NCBI GenBank assembly: GCA_034440635.1
Contig: JAOTON010001130.1
Span: 486,501-550,500, forward strand
Length of the DNA: 64,000 nucleotides
Source of the DNA: Lepas anatifera
Taxonomy: Eukaryota > Arthropoda > Thecostraca > Lepadidae
Direction: 5' to 3'
Shown: positions 22,856 to 34,435 of the stretch, one piece after another
How positions within the stretch are numbered: the first letter of the stretch is position 1
Layout: each line of letters starts with the position of its first letter
Made by a program: the position numbers and the translations under genes
Notes under the pieces: generated by a model
What the model was told of the DNA's origin: nothing
The model's input: the letters and a program-made list of their open reading frames with translations, nothing else
The model's database searches: none

Positions 22856-23894
22856 TTAACCCGCGCCCCACCGGGGGTCCGGCGCCACCTTCGCCCCACC
22901 GGGGGGCCATCGATGGCCCCCCATCTAACTCCGAAAATATGGGCGTTAGCGCAAATCTGCAAATTGCAATAGAAAGCTCGCGTGAATTCAGTAAGAAATT
23001 ACTTCGCATGTTTTAGTGCTCAGGTTAATTGTTTGACCTCCAGAGGTCAAATTAGGTCAAGATCGGCTATTTTCACTCAAATATGCAATGATTAAGCAAA
23101 CTGGGCATAACTCTTATGTCATTAGAGCTATTGAGGCCTGGTAAAGTACATTTGATAGCAAATTGCCAGTACTTTTTCCGCTATGTGGAACGTAAAGACC
23201 TCCCGCCAGTGGTTTGACCGCCAGAGGTCACCTCGTGACCTAATATGACCTGAGGTCACGAAAGGTCACAAAGTGACCTTGCCGTATATCAAATGAAAGC
23301 CAGTGACAAGACAAACACGATGGTGTTTGTTTCATTGCTCTAGCTCAATTAGGTCAAAAGTTATTGTCAAAATACTGTTTTTGACCTCTGGTGACCTTGG
23401 ATGACCTTGGAAAAGTCAAAGGGCAAATATGACCCCTGGGATCCGTGAAAGGGTGTCCAAAAACGTTGTTCTGAGCAGTCTGAGTATTTGCAATCCTTTT
23501 TGTGGCTTTTATATCATGAAATAGCTTTTCCCCATGCTTTTCCAATGGGAGAGGTCGCCTCGTGACCTGACCTCAGGGCACGAAATCGAAAAATCCCGGA
23601 TATACACCTTGTAGACCCTGGAGGGGTCATAAAGTTTAGGAAGTTTCAAATCGTTCGAGTTTGAAATGTAGCTCTTACAGAGCTCTAAAGGTGAAGTGAG
23701 GTGACCTTGGTTGACCTCGTCTGGTGACCTGACCTTGGGTGACCCGGGGTAAAAAATTTCAGGGATGATGGGAAAATGATGCAGTGAGAGGTAGAGCCCT
23801 CAACCGCGGTGCTGCGCCTCGTCGTTTTTCTGCTATCCCGGAAAAACCTTAGGGGGGCCATCGATGGCCCCCTCCCCGGTGGGGCGAGGGTTAA
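22856..23894 (+). mobile_element. TTAA family 2 element, copy A
   Basis: 1,039 bp, TTAA to TTAA. The left end is TTAACCCGCGCCCCACCGGG, the right end its near-inverse. A GGCCATCGATGGCC palindrome flanked by G and C runs sits inside both ends. As in family 1, the left end carries a partial duplication of the terminal motif. The interior is rich in AGGTCA/TGACCT in direct and everted arrangements (for example TGACCTGAGGTCA near 23248). No transposase is present. Confidence 0.9.
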
Positions 23895-24588
23895 AATACA
23901 ACTTTTTGAAAGCAGTCATGCATTGAGCTGATTTTTCGATCATAGAGCGTTCATTTCCGATTTTAATAAGACTCCAGAAAAATTCGTTTTTCCTCCATCA
24001 AAGTTTTATTTACACTAGATGATGGGAACCTAACCAATGTTTTGAAAAGTAATGTGCTGCATTTGATAGAAAGCTTTGAATTTAGGTGGGATAAAATTTC
24101 TGGAATTCGAAGATACTTCTACGTGAAGATAAGGACACAAACACAGTCCGTGAGTGTTTTCCTGAGCGACAGATGCACACATGTTTTATTATTGCTCAGA
24201 ATTTAGGGATTGTTTCACGACCATCGATGATTACACAGAGTTAGGTGTGATCTAGCAACTAACCACAGAATATTCCCAATAATTTTTACACTTATTTCTA
24301 AATCACAAACAGCTAAAGGCAAGTCACAAGAATGGCAATGGTGAAGCTGTCCTGTAATGTTTAACGCACAATCGGGTCATATGTCCCTAGGAAAATATTT
24401 TCAATAAGCTGCAACGACCGTTTATCTTGCCTGCTACTTTGATGCTCACATCACACCAGCATCCTAATTTTCACCAGCAATGGTTTATCCATCATCATGC
24501 ACAAATAAATTGTCGTCTCCAATCGGGGAAAGAGAACATGTCACAGCTATTTTCTAGCTGCATGTCCTCTTTGTTATTGTTCGGGGTT
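23895..24588. other. Spacer between two family 2 elements
   Basis: About 690 bp of AT-rich unique sequence with no gene or repeat that I recognise. Confidence 0.5.
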
Positions 24589-25624
24589 TTAACCCGCGCC
24601 CCACCGGGGGTCCGGCGCCACCTTCGCCCCACCGGGGGGCCATCGATGGCCCCCCTCTAACTCCGAAAATATGGGCGTTAGCGCAAATCTGCAAAGTGCA
24701 ATAGAAAGCTCGCGTGAATTCAATAAGAAATTACTTCGCATGTTTTAGTGCTCAGGTCAATGGTTTGACCTCCAGAGGTCAAATTAGGTCAAGATCGGCT
24801 ATTTTCACTCAAATATGCAATGATTAAGCAAACTGGGCATAACTCTTATGTCATTAGAGCTATTGAAGCCTGGTAAAGTACATTTGATAGCAAATTGCCA
24901 GTACTTTTTCCGCTATGTGGAACGTTAAGACCTCCCGCCAGTGGTTTGACCGCCAGAGGTCACCTCGTGACCTAATATGACCTGAGGTCACGAAAGGTCA
25001 AAAAGTGACCTTGCCGTATATCAAATGAAAGCCAGTGACAAGACAAACACGATGGTGTTTGTTTGACCGCTCTAGCTCAATTAGGTCAAAAGTTATTGTC
25101 AAAATACTGTTTTTGACCTCTGGTGACCTTGGATGACCTTGGAAAAATCAAAGGGCAAATATGACCCCTGGGATCCGTGAAAGGGTGTCCAAAAACGTTG
25201 TTCTGAGCAGTCTGAGTATTTGCAATCATTTTTGTGGGTTTTATATCATGAAATAGCTTTTCCCCATGCTTTTCCAATGGGAGAGGTCGCCTCGTGACCT
25301 GACCTCAGGGCACGAAATCGAAAAATCCCGGATATACACCTTGTAGACCCTGGAGGGGTCATAAATTGTAGGAAGTTTCAAATCGATCGAGTTTGAAATG
25401 TAGCTCTTACAGAGCTCTAAAGGTGAAGTGAGGTGACCTTGGTTGACCTCGTCTGGTGACCTGACCTTGGGTGACCCGGGGTAAACAATTTCAGGGATGA
25501 TGGGAAAATGTTGCAGTGAGAGGTAGAGCCCTCAACCGCGGTGCTGCGCCTCGTCGTTTTTCTGCTATCCCGGAAAAACCTTAGGGGGGCCATCGATGCG
25601 CCCCCCCGGTGGGGCGAGGGTTAA
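24589..25624 (+). mobile_element. TTAA family 2 element, copy B
   Basis: 1,036 bp, in the same orientation as copy A and nearly identical along the length. The differences are mostly single bases, plus a shorter C-run at the right terminal palindrome. This suggests a recent common source. Confidence 0.9.
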
Positions 25625-28508
25625 GGCGCTTCAACTGCATGGTTTCTTGGCGCCCTATGGCTGCATCTCCTCAGCACACCAAAGCCAAGAGTGAGTGTTT
25701 CCTCCTCCGGGATGAAGCGGACTCCTCTGTGTCGTCCAGCTGTTCTTCGCTCACCTTAGGTCGAATCCACTAGCCGTTCGGACCACGCTTTAGAGCCGGT
25801 GTCAGTAAGCACCAGCTTGCCCCGATAGTCGTGGATCGCACGCCACGCCTGCCAATCACCACCGCTGCAAACCTATCATTCGAGAGCGCAGCCAAAGAAG
25901 GCGATGTGGAAGAATCAATCACCTGAAAACTGGAGCGTTGGGGAAGGTGTGCGCTGGCGAGGCAACGGACACTGACTGCGAACGCCGACTCCAGACAGCT
26001 CTCCTGTTCGCCTTCCAAATCTCAAATATATCTCGCCAGTCAGCGGCCCAAAATAGCCGGCTGCCGGCGGCGGAGGCGGTGGCCGCGCGCGGCACTGCCT
26101 CCTGCTGACGATCCTCCACCGCAGCGACGGTGACGTCGTAAACTACCCGGTGAAGGCAACGGCCTTCGGCGTGCTTCTTATCTGAGTCACTGGAGGACGC
26201 GACATCAGGCAGGGATGTTAGCCTTTTTCCAGCTGGAGCGGCAGCTGCGCCGGCCGAGTCGTTTTTGGACGTGTCTGCAGTGAGTCAGCTGAGGGCGACA
26301 GAAGCTGAGCACGTGCTCCTGGCCCAGTTGGAAGCCGTCACGTCCACCGAGGCGTGACGCTGGACAGTGGCCGTAGGCTAAGGATAAGCTCTCTTGTCTC
26401 TACAAATGACAGGTGTGTTCTTCCTTGATGAAAAGGAACCGCTTCAATGAGCATTATAGGAGATGACAGAAAAACTGCCACAAAGACATCCTTTATAAGT
26501 GTCTTCAGATGAGCACGGGTGACTTTTCACCTTCAAGACAGTTGGTGTTGGAGCTGATGTGCGAAGGGAATGCGGGACGGCGTCGCGTCGCGAGAGTGCA
26601 TGGTGTGCCCTCCTGTCGGCGTGCCATACACTTACACCTGGCGGGCCACTGCAGGATGAAAAGTAGTGAGGTCAAACTAGTTTCCATTGAAAAAAATCCA
26701 CTGAGTTCCAAGCTCCATCATTGGCCTTTTAAAAGTGTATAAATGTGAAATTGCTGAGGTCGCCCCTACAATATTGACACACTTAAATTCGTGTAGAGCC
26801 AAGAACTAATTTGTTATCACACCATGTGTAAGCAGTGGTGTATCTAGGGTACTTGGGGCCATGGTCACTTTTGACCTCACTGTGACCTGTGGTTGAAATC
26901 CAGGCGAGTAGAACTGCATGCTTTTGTAATGCGTGGGTATTCTTAAAAGTTGTAAAAGCACCCCTAAACATCCAAAAGAGTCCGTTATGTTTTTAACCAC
27001 ATTGGGACTCAGGCCCAATATCGTGAATCGCAGTAAAATGATATCTATGTACACACCATGGGCGTCGAGAGCGACGGGGGAGACGAGGGACGCATCCCCC
27101 AACTAGCCTTATAATGAGGACTAAAACAAAATAGTGGCACTCGACCAGTTACTTTCGCCCGAACTTGCGCAAATGTTCCGAAATTAGTTTGAGGTCAACT
27201 GCCTCATTAAAGCTCTCCCGGACTACTTTTAAGCCAAAAAGCCATGGAGGCTTTTGAAATATAACGTAAGAGCACTTAATACCAGGGTACTTTAACTACG
27301 GGTACAACCAGTTTCCTACTAAATATAGTCCTCCATGATGACGTCCCGCCCTTTCCTACTAAGTTATAGGGATTCTACTAAGTTTTTGGAAGGATCAGCT
27401 GAACATATCGAGTTTGGGCGTATTTGGCCCAATCTAGTATAAATCGAATCAACTTGTTTCACCCATTTGACAGTAACCTTGATCTCAACCGCGAGCAGCG
27501 TATTTTACGTAAATCTAATGAAAAATTATAACACTTCAAGAATTTGTTGAAGGGCATGCATTTATTTGATCACTAGGCCTACCTAATAGCCGGAGAAATA
27601 AATTTCCTTCGCTCAGGATCACTGGTGTTTTTGTCTTCTGCGGGTGCCCCAACAGCCAATCAAGGTCGAAATCAACGCCAATCAAAATCGAGATTGTCTT
27701 ACTGCAAACAGCTGTTAGTGCTGAACATGTCCTTATTTTGACACGCTCTGGAAATTTGTAAATAATATTCTTCCTGGGTTTTTCAAACGTCTGTGGTTTC
27801 AAAATAAAATCTTTTAGCTTTTGGTTCAACCATATAAGTTTTGTTGATACGTTCTAAACAGGTTATTTGAGCTTCGAAAAGTGATTTCTCCAATGCCCTG
27901 CATAGTAACTGTAGTGCCTCTCCGCCATGTGACGTAATGCTGCCAAAAACTTGAAGGGTTGCTTAATACCGACAATATTTCTTACAGAGGCCAGGAAAAA
28001 TACTATTTTCCACAATGCAGTTCAATTTCCACCCTGAGATGAAAATATTTTTTCAGGAGACAGAAGATTGTTCATTATATCGGAAGAACCATTATTTTCC
28101 CGGCTTCCATAATTAAAATCTAGGGCATGAGATCCTGATACCATTCAATTGTAAAGGACAACTCAATGGGCCTCATTCTCAGTTTTGAAGGAAATGAAGA
28201 TTTTGTAATGGTACAAACGCCCCTCCTCCCTCCTCGGTAAATCACCTTCTCGCCAGCCCTCGTTCCTCACACCGCAGAAACCAGTCTCGACGCTCCTGAC
28301 TTCAGCAAACTCGGCCGCCAGCTGGCCTGTGCCGTCTCCGCCGCCGTCTCGCCTGTGCCGAGGAGCCGCCTTGAATAACATTATAATCAAGTCGATAGAA
28401 AACAAATTATGACCAGGAATTTCCGAAAATGTGACTGAAACTAATTTTCTGCTGCATACTTGAAGGCTCTATAAATTTCATGGATAAATTCCTGCTGAAT
28501 TCCTGGCA
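25625..28508. other. No gene called; GC-rich patches
   Basis: GC-rich stretches occur at 25640-26380 and 28210-28370. An acceptor-like site (tttttccag before 26233) and a donor-like GTGAGT (after 26280) bracket a short stretch, but I recognise no protein. The CAGTGGTGTATCTAGGG motif at 26833 resembles a transposon end without a partner. Confidence 0.35.
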
Positions 28509-28524
28509 ATGGGAGATAACACGC

Positions 28525-28690
28525 ACCCACCAATCAGCGGTCGCCATTCGCCGTCACCCATGGATGCCTGCGGGCACAGAGGTGAGAGGTCACGCATGGT
28601 GACGACCGCTGATGCCGAGTTCAAGCCTCGGTGGGGAGGGGTCGCGTGGCGGATTATAAAACCCACGAGTGCTATAGTGTCGGTGGTAAC
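28525..28690 (+). promoter_or_regulatory. Possible promoter (CCAAT plus TATA-like)
   Basis: CCAATCAGCG at about 28530 and ATTATAAAACCC at about 28662 lie in a GC-rich context with promoter-like spacing on the plus strand. No supported coding exon lies downstream, so this may be chance. Confidence 0.18.
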
Positions 28691-30104
28691 TTATGATTGC
28701 ATGCTGCTGGTCTGGGAGAGGATAGGTGTACAAAACATTCTGTGCATGTGGTTGGCTATATGGTTGAAGTGTTAGTCAGTGGGTAGTGCTGATGGCGCTG
28801 GAAAACTATCAGTCAATCAATTGAGTTCGGTATGTGAATATTTTAGGCAGGCAAAGATAATCCCGATGTAAAGTTGTTAGATTCCGATGTGTGCTTTTTG
28901 ATACCAGGGCACATGTTGGAGATGTTCAACGCTTTCGATTTTGGGCTCAAAAATGGATTTGTGAGCTACAGTTTTTTGCTATTGACTCCTTGGGCCCTGG
29001 TGACATCGTGTTCAAATTTAGTTTTTAGTTATTATTACACGATTGATGTACACGGTTACACGGTTATACACGATTGATGTTACGTTCGCATGAGGGGCTT
29101 GTCACATTACTGCGATCGGTGACAGAACGGCATTGGAGCATAGGAAGTCAAGTACCGGCCGTTTTCGTGGCGAGCAGCTGAACTAGACATATTAAATTCC
29201 AATTCAAGCTTACCAGAGTATCCGTAATATGAGCATCGAATAAGCTAGCTCAAGTCAGTTCACAACTCGAGACCTATACTAAACGAAAATATTTGCACGT
29301 CCAGGGGCGTTGAAAGCGTGGGACGGGGCGTGGGGTATACTTCCTCCCAAATCATGAACCTATCTCTTTTCAGCTAACCAGTTCTATCCCCCCACACCCC
29401 TTGTACCCTGCGATCATAGAGGCCGATGTAACGACCAAGTAAAACGAGCTAACACGGAAACAAAACCTACATGCAAAGTCTGCTTGAAATGGGCCGGTTA
29501 AGCCTTCCTGATATGCTTAATGGTTTCAAAGCCGGCAGCCTGCAGCACTCCAGTGAAGCAACTGGCTTAATAGAAGTGTCACTGACCTACAATCGGCTAT
29601 GGGTCGAGGCGTGACAAATGCCTACTAATAGCTTATTCTAAAATCTTAGCTGTCAAAAGTTATAGCTTGTTATTTTTAATGAAATAGCTTATTTTACAGT
29701 TTTTCTACACAGACTCTATGCGTTGGGAAAGTTAAGATAACTCTAAGCTAGCACAGCTTGAAAAAGAGAAACCGCCAAATGACTCAAAATTAGATATCAA
29801 GACCTTCGTTTCGTGTATCTTGTGAACTATAAATTGCCTGTCTCGGAAGATTGTCACACAGCGCAAGAAAAAGCTTCAAATTCGTAAGGAAATCAGAACA
29901 CGAACAATAATCGCTTTCTGGTTTCACGAGCTATCACTATCCAAATATATTCGAACAACGCTCACAGGACACTATTGGTACATTTCTCATGGCGGATGTT
30001 TATCAATAGCTAAAATAACCCTTATTCTATATCCAACTTGCTGAGCCATACATCACAAAGTGAGGTATTGGAGTTAACAAAGAATGAATCACTTCTTAAA
30101 GGCA
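28691..30104. other. No recognisable gene
   Basis: AT-rich. A motif at about 29306 (GGGGCGTTGAAAGCGTGGGAC) resembles one at 52744 (GCGTTGAAAGCATAGGAC), suggesting a decayed dispersed repeat. Confidence 0.4.
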
Positions 30105-30112
30105 TTCACATT

Positions 30113-30265
30113 CAGGGGTGGACCTAGGAGCGCCGTTTGGGGGGGGGGTGGGGCAACTCAGGATAAATTGTAAAAACAAAGTGTTTTTTTAAGAAACTAG
30201 GTCAAAACTGCGCAGTTTTGGGGACAATAGCCCCTTGCCCTCTCCCCCCGCTGCGTCCGCCAGAG
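30113..30265. mobile_element. hAT-like miniature element (153 bp)
   Basis: Flanked by TTCACATT (30105-30112) and TTCACATC (30266-30273), a 7-of-8 target duplication. The ends are CAGGGGTGGACCTAGGAGC and, inverted, CTCTGGCGGACGCAGC, similar but diverged. It contains G- and C-rich subterminal blocks. Confidence 0.7.
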
Positions 30266-30739
30266 TTCACATCAATAAAGTCCGGTAACAGGGGACAACC
30301 CCGTGGACTTCAAATAGTACAAATATACCTACACTTGCGATGGAACCTTTTAGCAGTCATCACATCAAATCTTCTCGCTGCTTGATGTCCGAAAAAAACA
30401 GCGAGAAGTCACGAAATCCAATAGAGATTATTCACTCGAAGACAGTTTTTCAAATGGCCACAGACGTGCCTCCACTGGTTACCATCTCATCAGACGAATA
30501 GCTCATACGCATGATGCTTTAATTTCAGCTGAGCAGTTTCCTAACTTCTTTCAATCCCCTTCTCTCTCACTCTCTTCCCTCTGCCCCCTCTTTCTCCAGC
30601 AGCCTCTCCGCACTACTCATCACCACCTTCTCGGAATCTTTGTTTGTCTGCGCTGAGCTGATGACATCTATACTTGGACACTGGCTGGGCCAACGTCAGG
30701 GGTGTAATTTTCTATCTCTTTGGGGTGCCCGAGCACCCC

Positions 30740-32750
30740 CAATCCTAATTCGAGCACCCCCAATCATGTGCTGAGCACCCCCAATACATGTGCCGCCCCT
30801 GGCTTATCACTGATACCCTGAAAAGTGTCACCCTATCTCATCACTGCCACCCTGATTTGTGCCGTCCCTCACAAGTTTTCCCCGTCCCGGATTCATTACT
30901 TCCACTCTGATTTGTTCCACGTCTAATTAATCAATGCCACCTGACTTATCATTTCCCCCTGATTTATGACGCCGCATCACTGCCGCCCCCTCCGGATGGT
31001 TACTGCCGCCTTTTGTTCATCACTGATCAGCTGGCTGATCACTGACACCCCTGTTTTATCACTGCCGCCCCTGGTTAAACACCCCGGTTTATTTAAACAC
31101 CCATATGCTTGCCCGTCCTAGTAAGTCACTGTCACCCACCGAATCATTTTTGCCGCCCCCCTGCTGATCACTGCCGACCCTCGTTCACCACTGCCGCCCC
31201 TGGCTGATCACTGCCGCCCCCTGGCTAATCATTGCCGCCCCCTGACTGATAACTGCCGCCCCTGGCGGATAACTTCCGCCCCCTGGCAGATCAATGCCGC
31301 CCCCTGGCAGACCACTGCCGCCCACTGACTGATAACTGCCGCCCCCTGACTGATCACAACCGCCTCCTGGCTGATCACTGGCGCCCCTGACTGATTACTG
31401 CCGCCCCCTGACTGATCATTGCCGCCCCTGGCGGATAACTTCCGCCCCCTGTGCCGATCATTGCCGCCCTCTGACTGAGAACTGCCGGCTTATGGCTGAT
31501 AACTGCCGCCACTGGCTGATCACTGCTGCCCCTTGACTGACAACTGCCGCTCCTTGGATGCTAACTGCCGCCCCTGGCTGACTACTGCCGCCCCCTGACT
31601 GATTATTGGCGCCCCTTGGCTGCTAACTGCCGCCCCTGGCTAATCACTGCCGCCCCCAGCGGATTCATAAGTGTCACCCCCTGGATGATAACTGTTGCCC
31701 CTGGCTGATAGCTGCCGCCGCTTGACAGATAAATTCCACCCCTTGGCTGCTAACTGGCGCCCCAGGCTGATCACTGACGCACCTTGGTTGATCACTGCCG
31801 CCCCTTGTTGATAACTGCCGCCTCTTGTTGATAACTGCCGCCCCTGGCTGATAACTGCCGCCCTTTGGTTGATAACTACCGCCCCTGGCTGATTACTGCC
31901 GCCCCCTGAATATAACTGCGGCCCCCTGGCTGATAACTGCCGCCCTTGACTGATAACTGCCGCCCCTGGTTCATCACTGCCGTCTCCCGGGGCAGTGAGC
32001 ATCCTGGGGATATCTGGGCGGTGAACGTTCTGGGGGGAGCATCCTTCTGTGGATATCACTAACATCATGTTATATCTGAGGACCATTAGTTTTAATGTCA
32101 TATATTCATCCTAGTAGTCTTTCAGGTTTTACATAACTTCGAGTTTCATGTTACCTATAGTCTCAGACTTTAATATACCGTGTGAAATTGTCTGTGTCAT
32201 TTTTCAGTATTTGGATTTCATTTAATCTTTTATGTGTTTTATATAATCTTCTGATAAAAATTTCACAACCTGACCTGTTTTGCCAACTGACTTGTTAAAA
32301 TTCCTGCGGAAATGTCTTATTTACGTGTTATGGGCGCCGTATGACCCTAGATGTCGGCGCGCTCTAAAACCTCAAATATGACGATGTACCGTCTCACGGC
32401 TGATCACTGCCGCCCCTGGTTTATCACTGCCGCCTAATTCATGCTGTCTCTGGCCCATCGTTGTCCCTGGCATATTTTGACCCAAATGCGCGCCGCCCCG
32501 ACTCATCGCTGCCGCCCCTGGTTCATCACTGATGCCCCTGGCTTATCACTGTCTCCCCTGGTTCATCACTGCCGCCCTAATTAATCATTGCTGCCCTGAT
32601 TCACGCCACTCCTAGCTCCCTGTTTTAAATTAACCCATATGAGCGGCCTCTGGTTAGACACTTCCTCCCTCGAATCTTCACTGCCGCTCCCGGCTGATCA
32701 CTGCCGCCCCTGGTTTATTACTGCCGAGGAGACCAGTCCGGCCATGGCCC
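30740..32750. repeat. Degenerate ~20-bp satellite, version A
   Basis: Unit close to CTGATCACTGCCGCCCCTGG, many tens of diverged copies, interrupted by about 300 bp of AT-rich unique sequence at 32050-32390. At the left edge it grades into GAGCACCCCCAATC repeats that match the terminal inverted repeat. A 153-codon minus-strand frame is an artefact of the repeat. Confidence 0.85.
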
Positions 32751-32937
32751 CCAAAACCGGTCAAACTTGGCCCTGCTGTAGGCACAGTTTTGTCAGGAGG
32801 AATCTCTAACACCCTTCCAGAAAGCAAGCAGCAGCCCACAATCGTCTAATCGTTATCTGTTTGTCTATTGGACGAATTCTCCGAGCCGAGTAAATGGTAG
32901 ACTGCTGCTGCCGTGCTTTAACTCTTTTAGTGTCAGC

Positions 32938-33990
32938 CAGGGGTGAAATTTGTTATATCTTTGGGATGTGTGAGCACCCCTAATCACAATGAGAACACCC
33001 CCAATACATGTGTCGCCCCTCGGCTCAGCATTTCTGCCCTGATTCATGCCGCCTCCGTCTTACCACTGTGATCATGCCGCCCCCGGTTCATCACTACCAC
33101 CCTGGTTTTTTTGCTGCCATGGTTCGTCACTGACTCCTCCCACCTATCACTGCCACCCGGATTTTTGCCAACCCTGACTTATTACTACCGCTCTGATTCA
33201 AACAGCACCCCGCTCATATCTGCTGCCAATGGCTCACCAGTGCTATTCTCAGCTTATCACTGCCACTCTGTTTCAAGCTGCCTCCAGCTCATCACTATCG
33301 CCTCGGCTCATGAACGCCATCCCTGACTTATCGCTTCCGCTCTAATTCGTGCCGCCCTGGGTTTATGACTGCCGCCCCCAGCTCGGGGACGGTGGATTCC
33401 ATTTTCGGGCGGTTGTACAAGATTTTCGGGAGGGCGCACCTTCCTTCTCAGGGCAAGGGGGCGCCTCCATCCCTAGGGGGCACCTTTGGTTCCCTAGGGG
33501 CGCCCACTCGGGGGGGCGCCGACATCATTTCCCTGCGTTGAGTTGATAAATTGGGTCTATTTGCTCTTCATGGGATGGCTTTGATGAAAGGGGCACCATT
33601 CATATTTGAAGCTGTTTTTATTTTGCACAGAGGGCACTGTCTCTTCAGGTAGGCGGTGTTTAGGTCTGATGTTTTCTTGGCCGACCGGGGGCGCCACCCA
33701 AATGCAAGGGTGCTTCCCCGGACGAAGCCAAAACCGGGAGTGCAAAAATATACTTTTTCACGTCCTCATTTTTTTCAGGGTGTGTAATTGCACCCCCTGC
33801 CCCCCCGACCACTGTCCCTGTCCCAGCTTAACTCTTCCGCCCTGATTGGTGCCACCCGTAGTTTATAACTACTACCCACAGCTCACCATTCCCGTCCTCG
33901 ACTTAGGTATGCCCTTTGCCTTGTGCGTGCCACCCCCGGCTAATCAATGCTACCCCCTCCCCAACTTTGGACTCGTTGTTTCAAGGCAAA
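32938..33990. repeat. Internal terminus and more satellite A
   Basis: It starts with an internal copy of the hAT-like left terminus (CAGGGGTGAAATTTG, then GAGCACCCC). Diverged satellite A units follow to about 33380 and again at 33820-33970. The stretch 33400-33800 is non-repetitive, with G-rich blocks and an inverted CAGGGTGTGTAATTGC/CACCCCCTG motif near 33778-33803. Confidence 0.6.
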
Positions 33991-34435
33991 TGATACAGAG
34001 AGTACCGGGATTTCCGGCATGCTATACAACTTAGCTATCTCAGTTAAAATCATGCTAAAAAGATGCTACATTCCCTTTTAGTCCTTTGGTTTCATTTCAA
34101 TCTGCATCCCCTCTGCCCTACTGCAGGCAAAATTTAACCCCCAAAACTGATACACTTCAATCGTGGGCAGGTGCGCAGCGAGGGGGTCACGTACCCCCCC
34201 TTCATCGGTGCCGGAGTGTCCTTTGATTGCTAGGCGGTGTACCCCGTTTGGGCTATGCTGCTCGAAATTTATTGCCTTACGCGGTCAAACCTAGATGCAA
34301 TTAGAGCACATTTAGCGATTGAAACTATTGTTGTACAATTTAGTACCTTTTTGGTCAGCTAGGGCATTCTGTCGCCTTTCCAAACATCCCGGATATTATG
34401 GGTACGTACTCCGTGACCAGCTAATGCCCCATCGT

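Noticed and set aside
26233..26280. 48-base exon between an acceptor-like tttttccag and a GTGAGT donor
   Set aside because: Signals look good, but no phase gives a recognisable peptide and no neighbouring exon supports it. One phase stays open for about 57 codons without an ATG.
31640..32101. 153-codon minus-strand repeat protein
   Set aside because: Translation of degenerate ~20-bp satellite; the same applies to 36044-36445 and 35665-35946.
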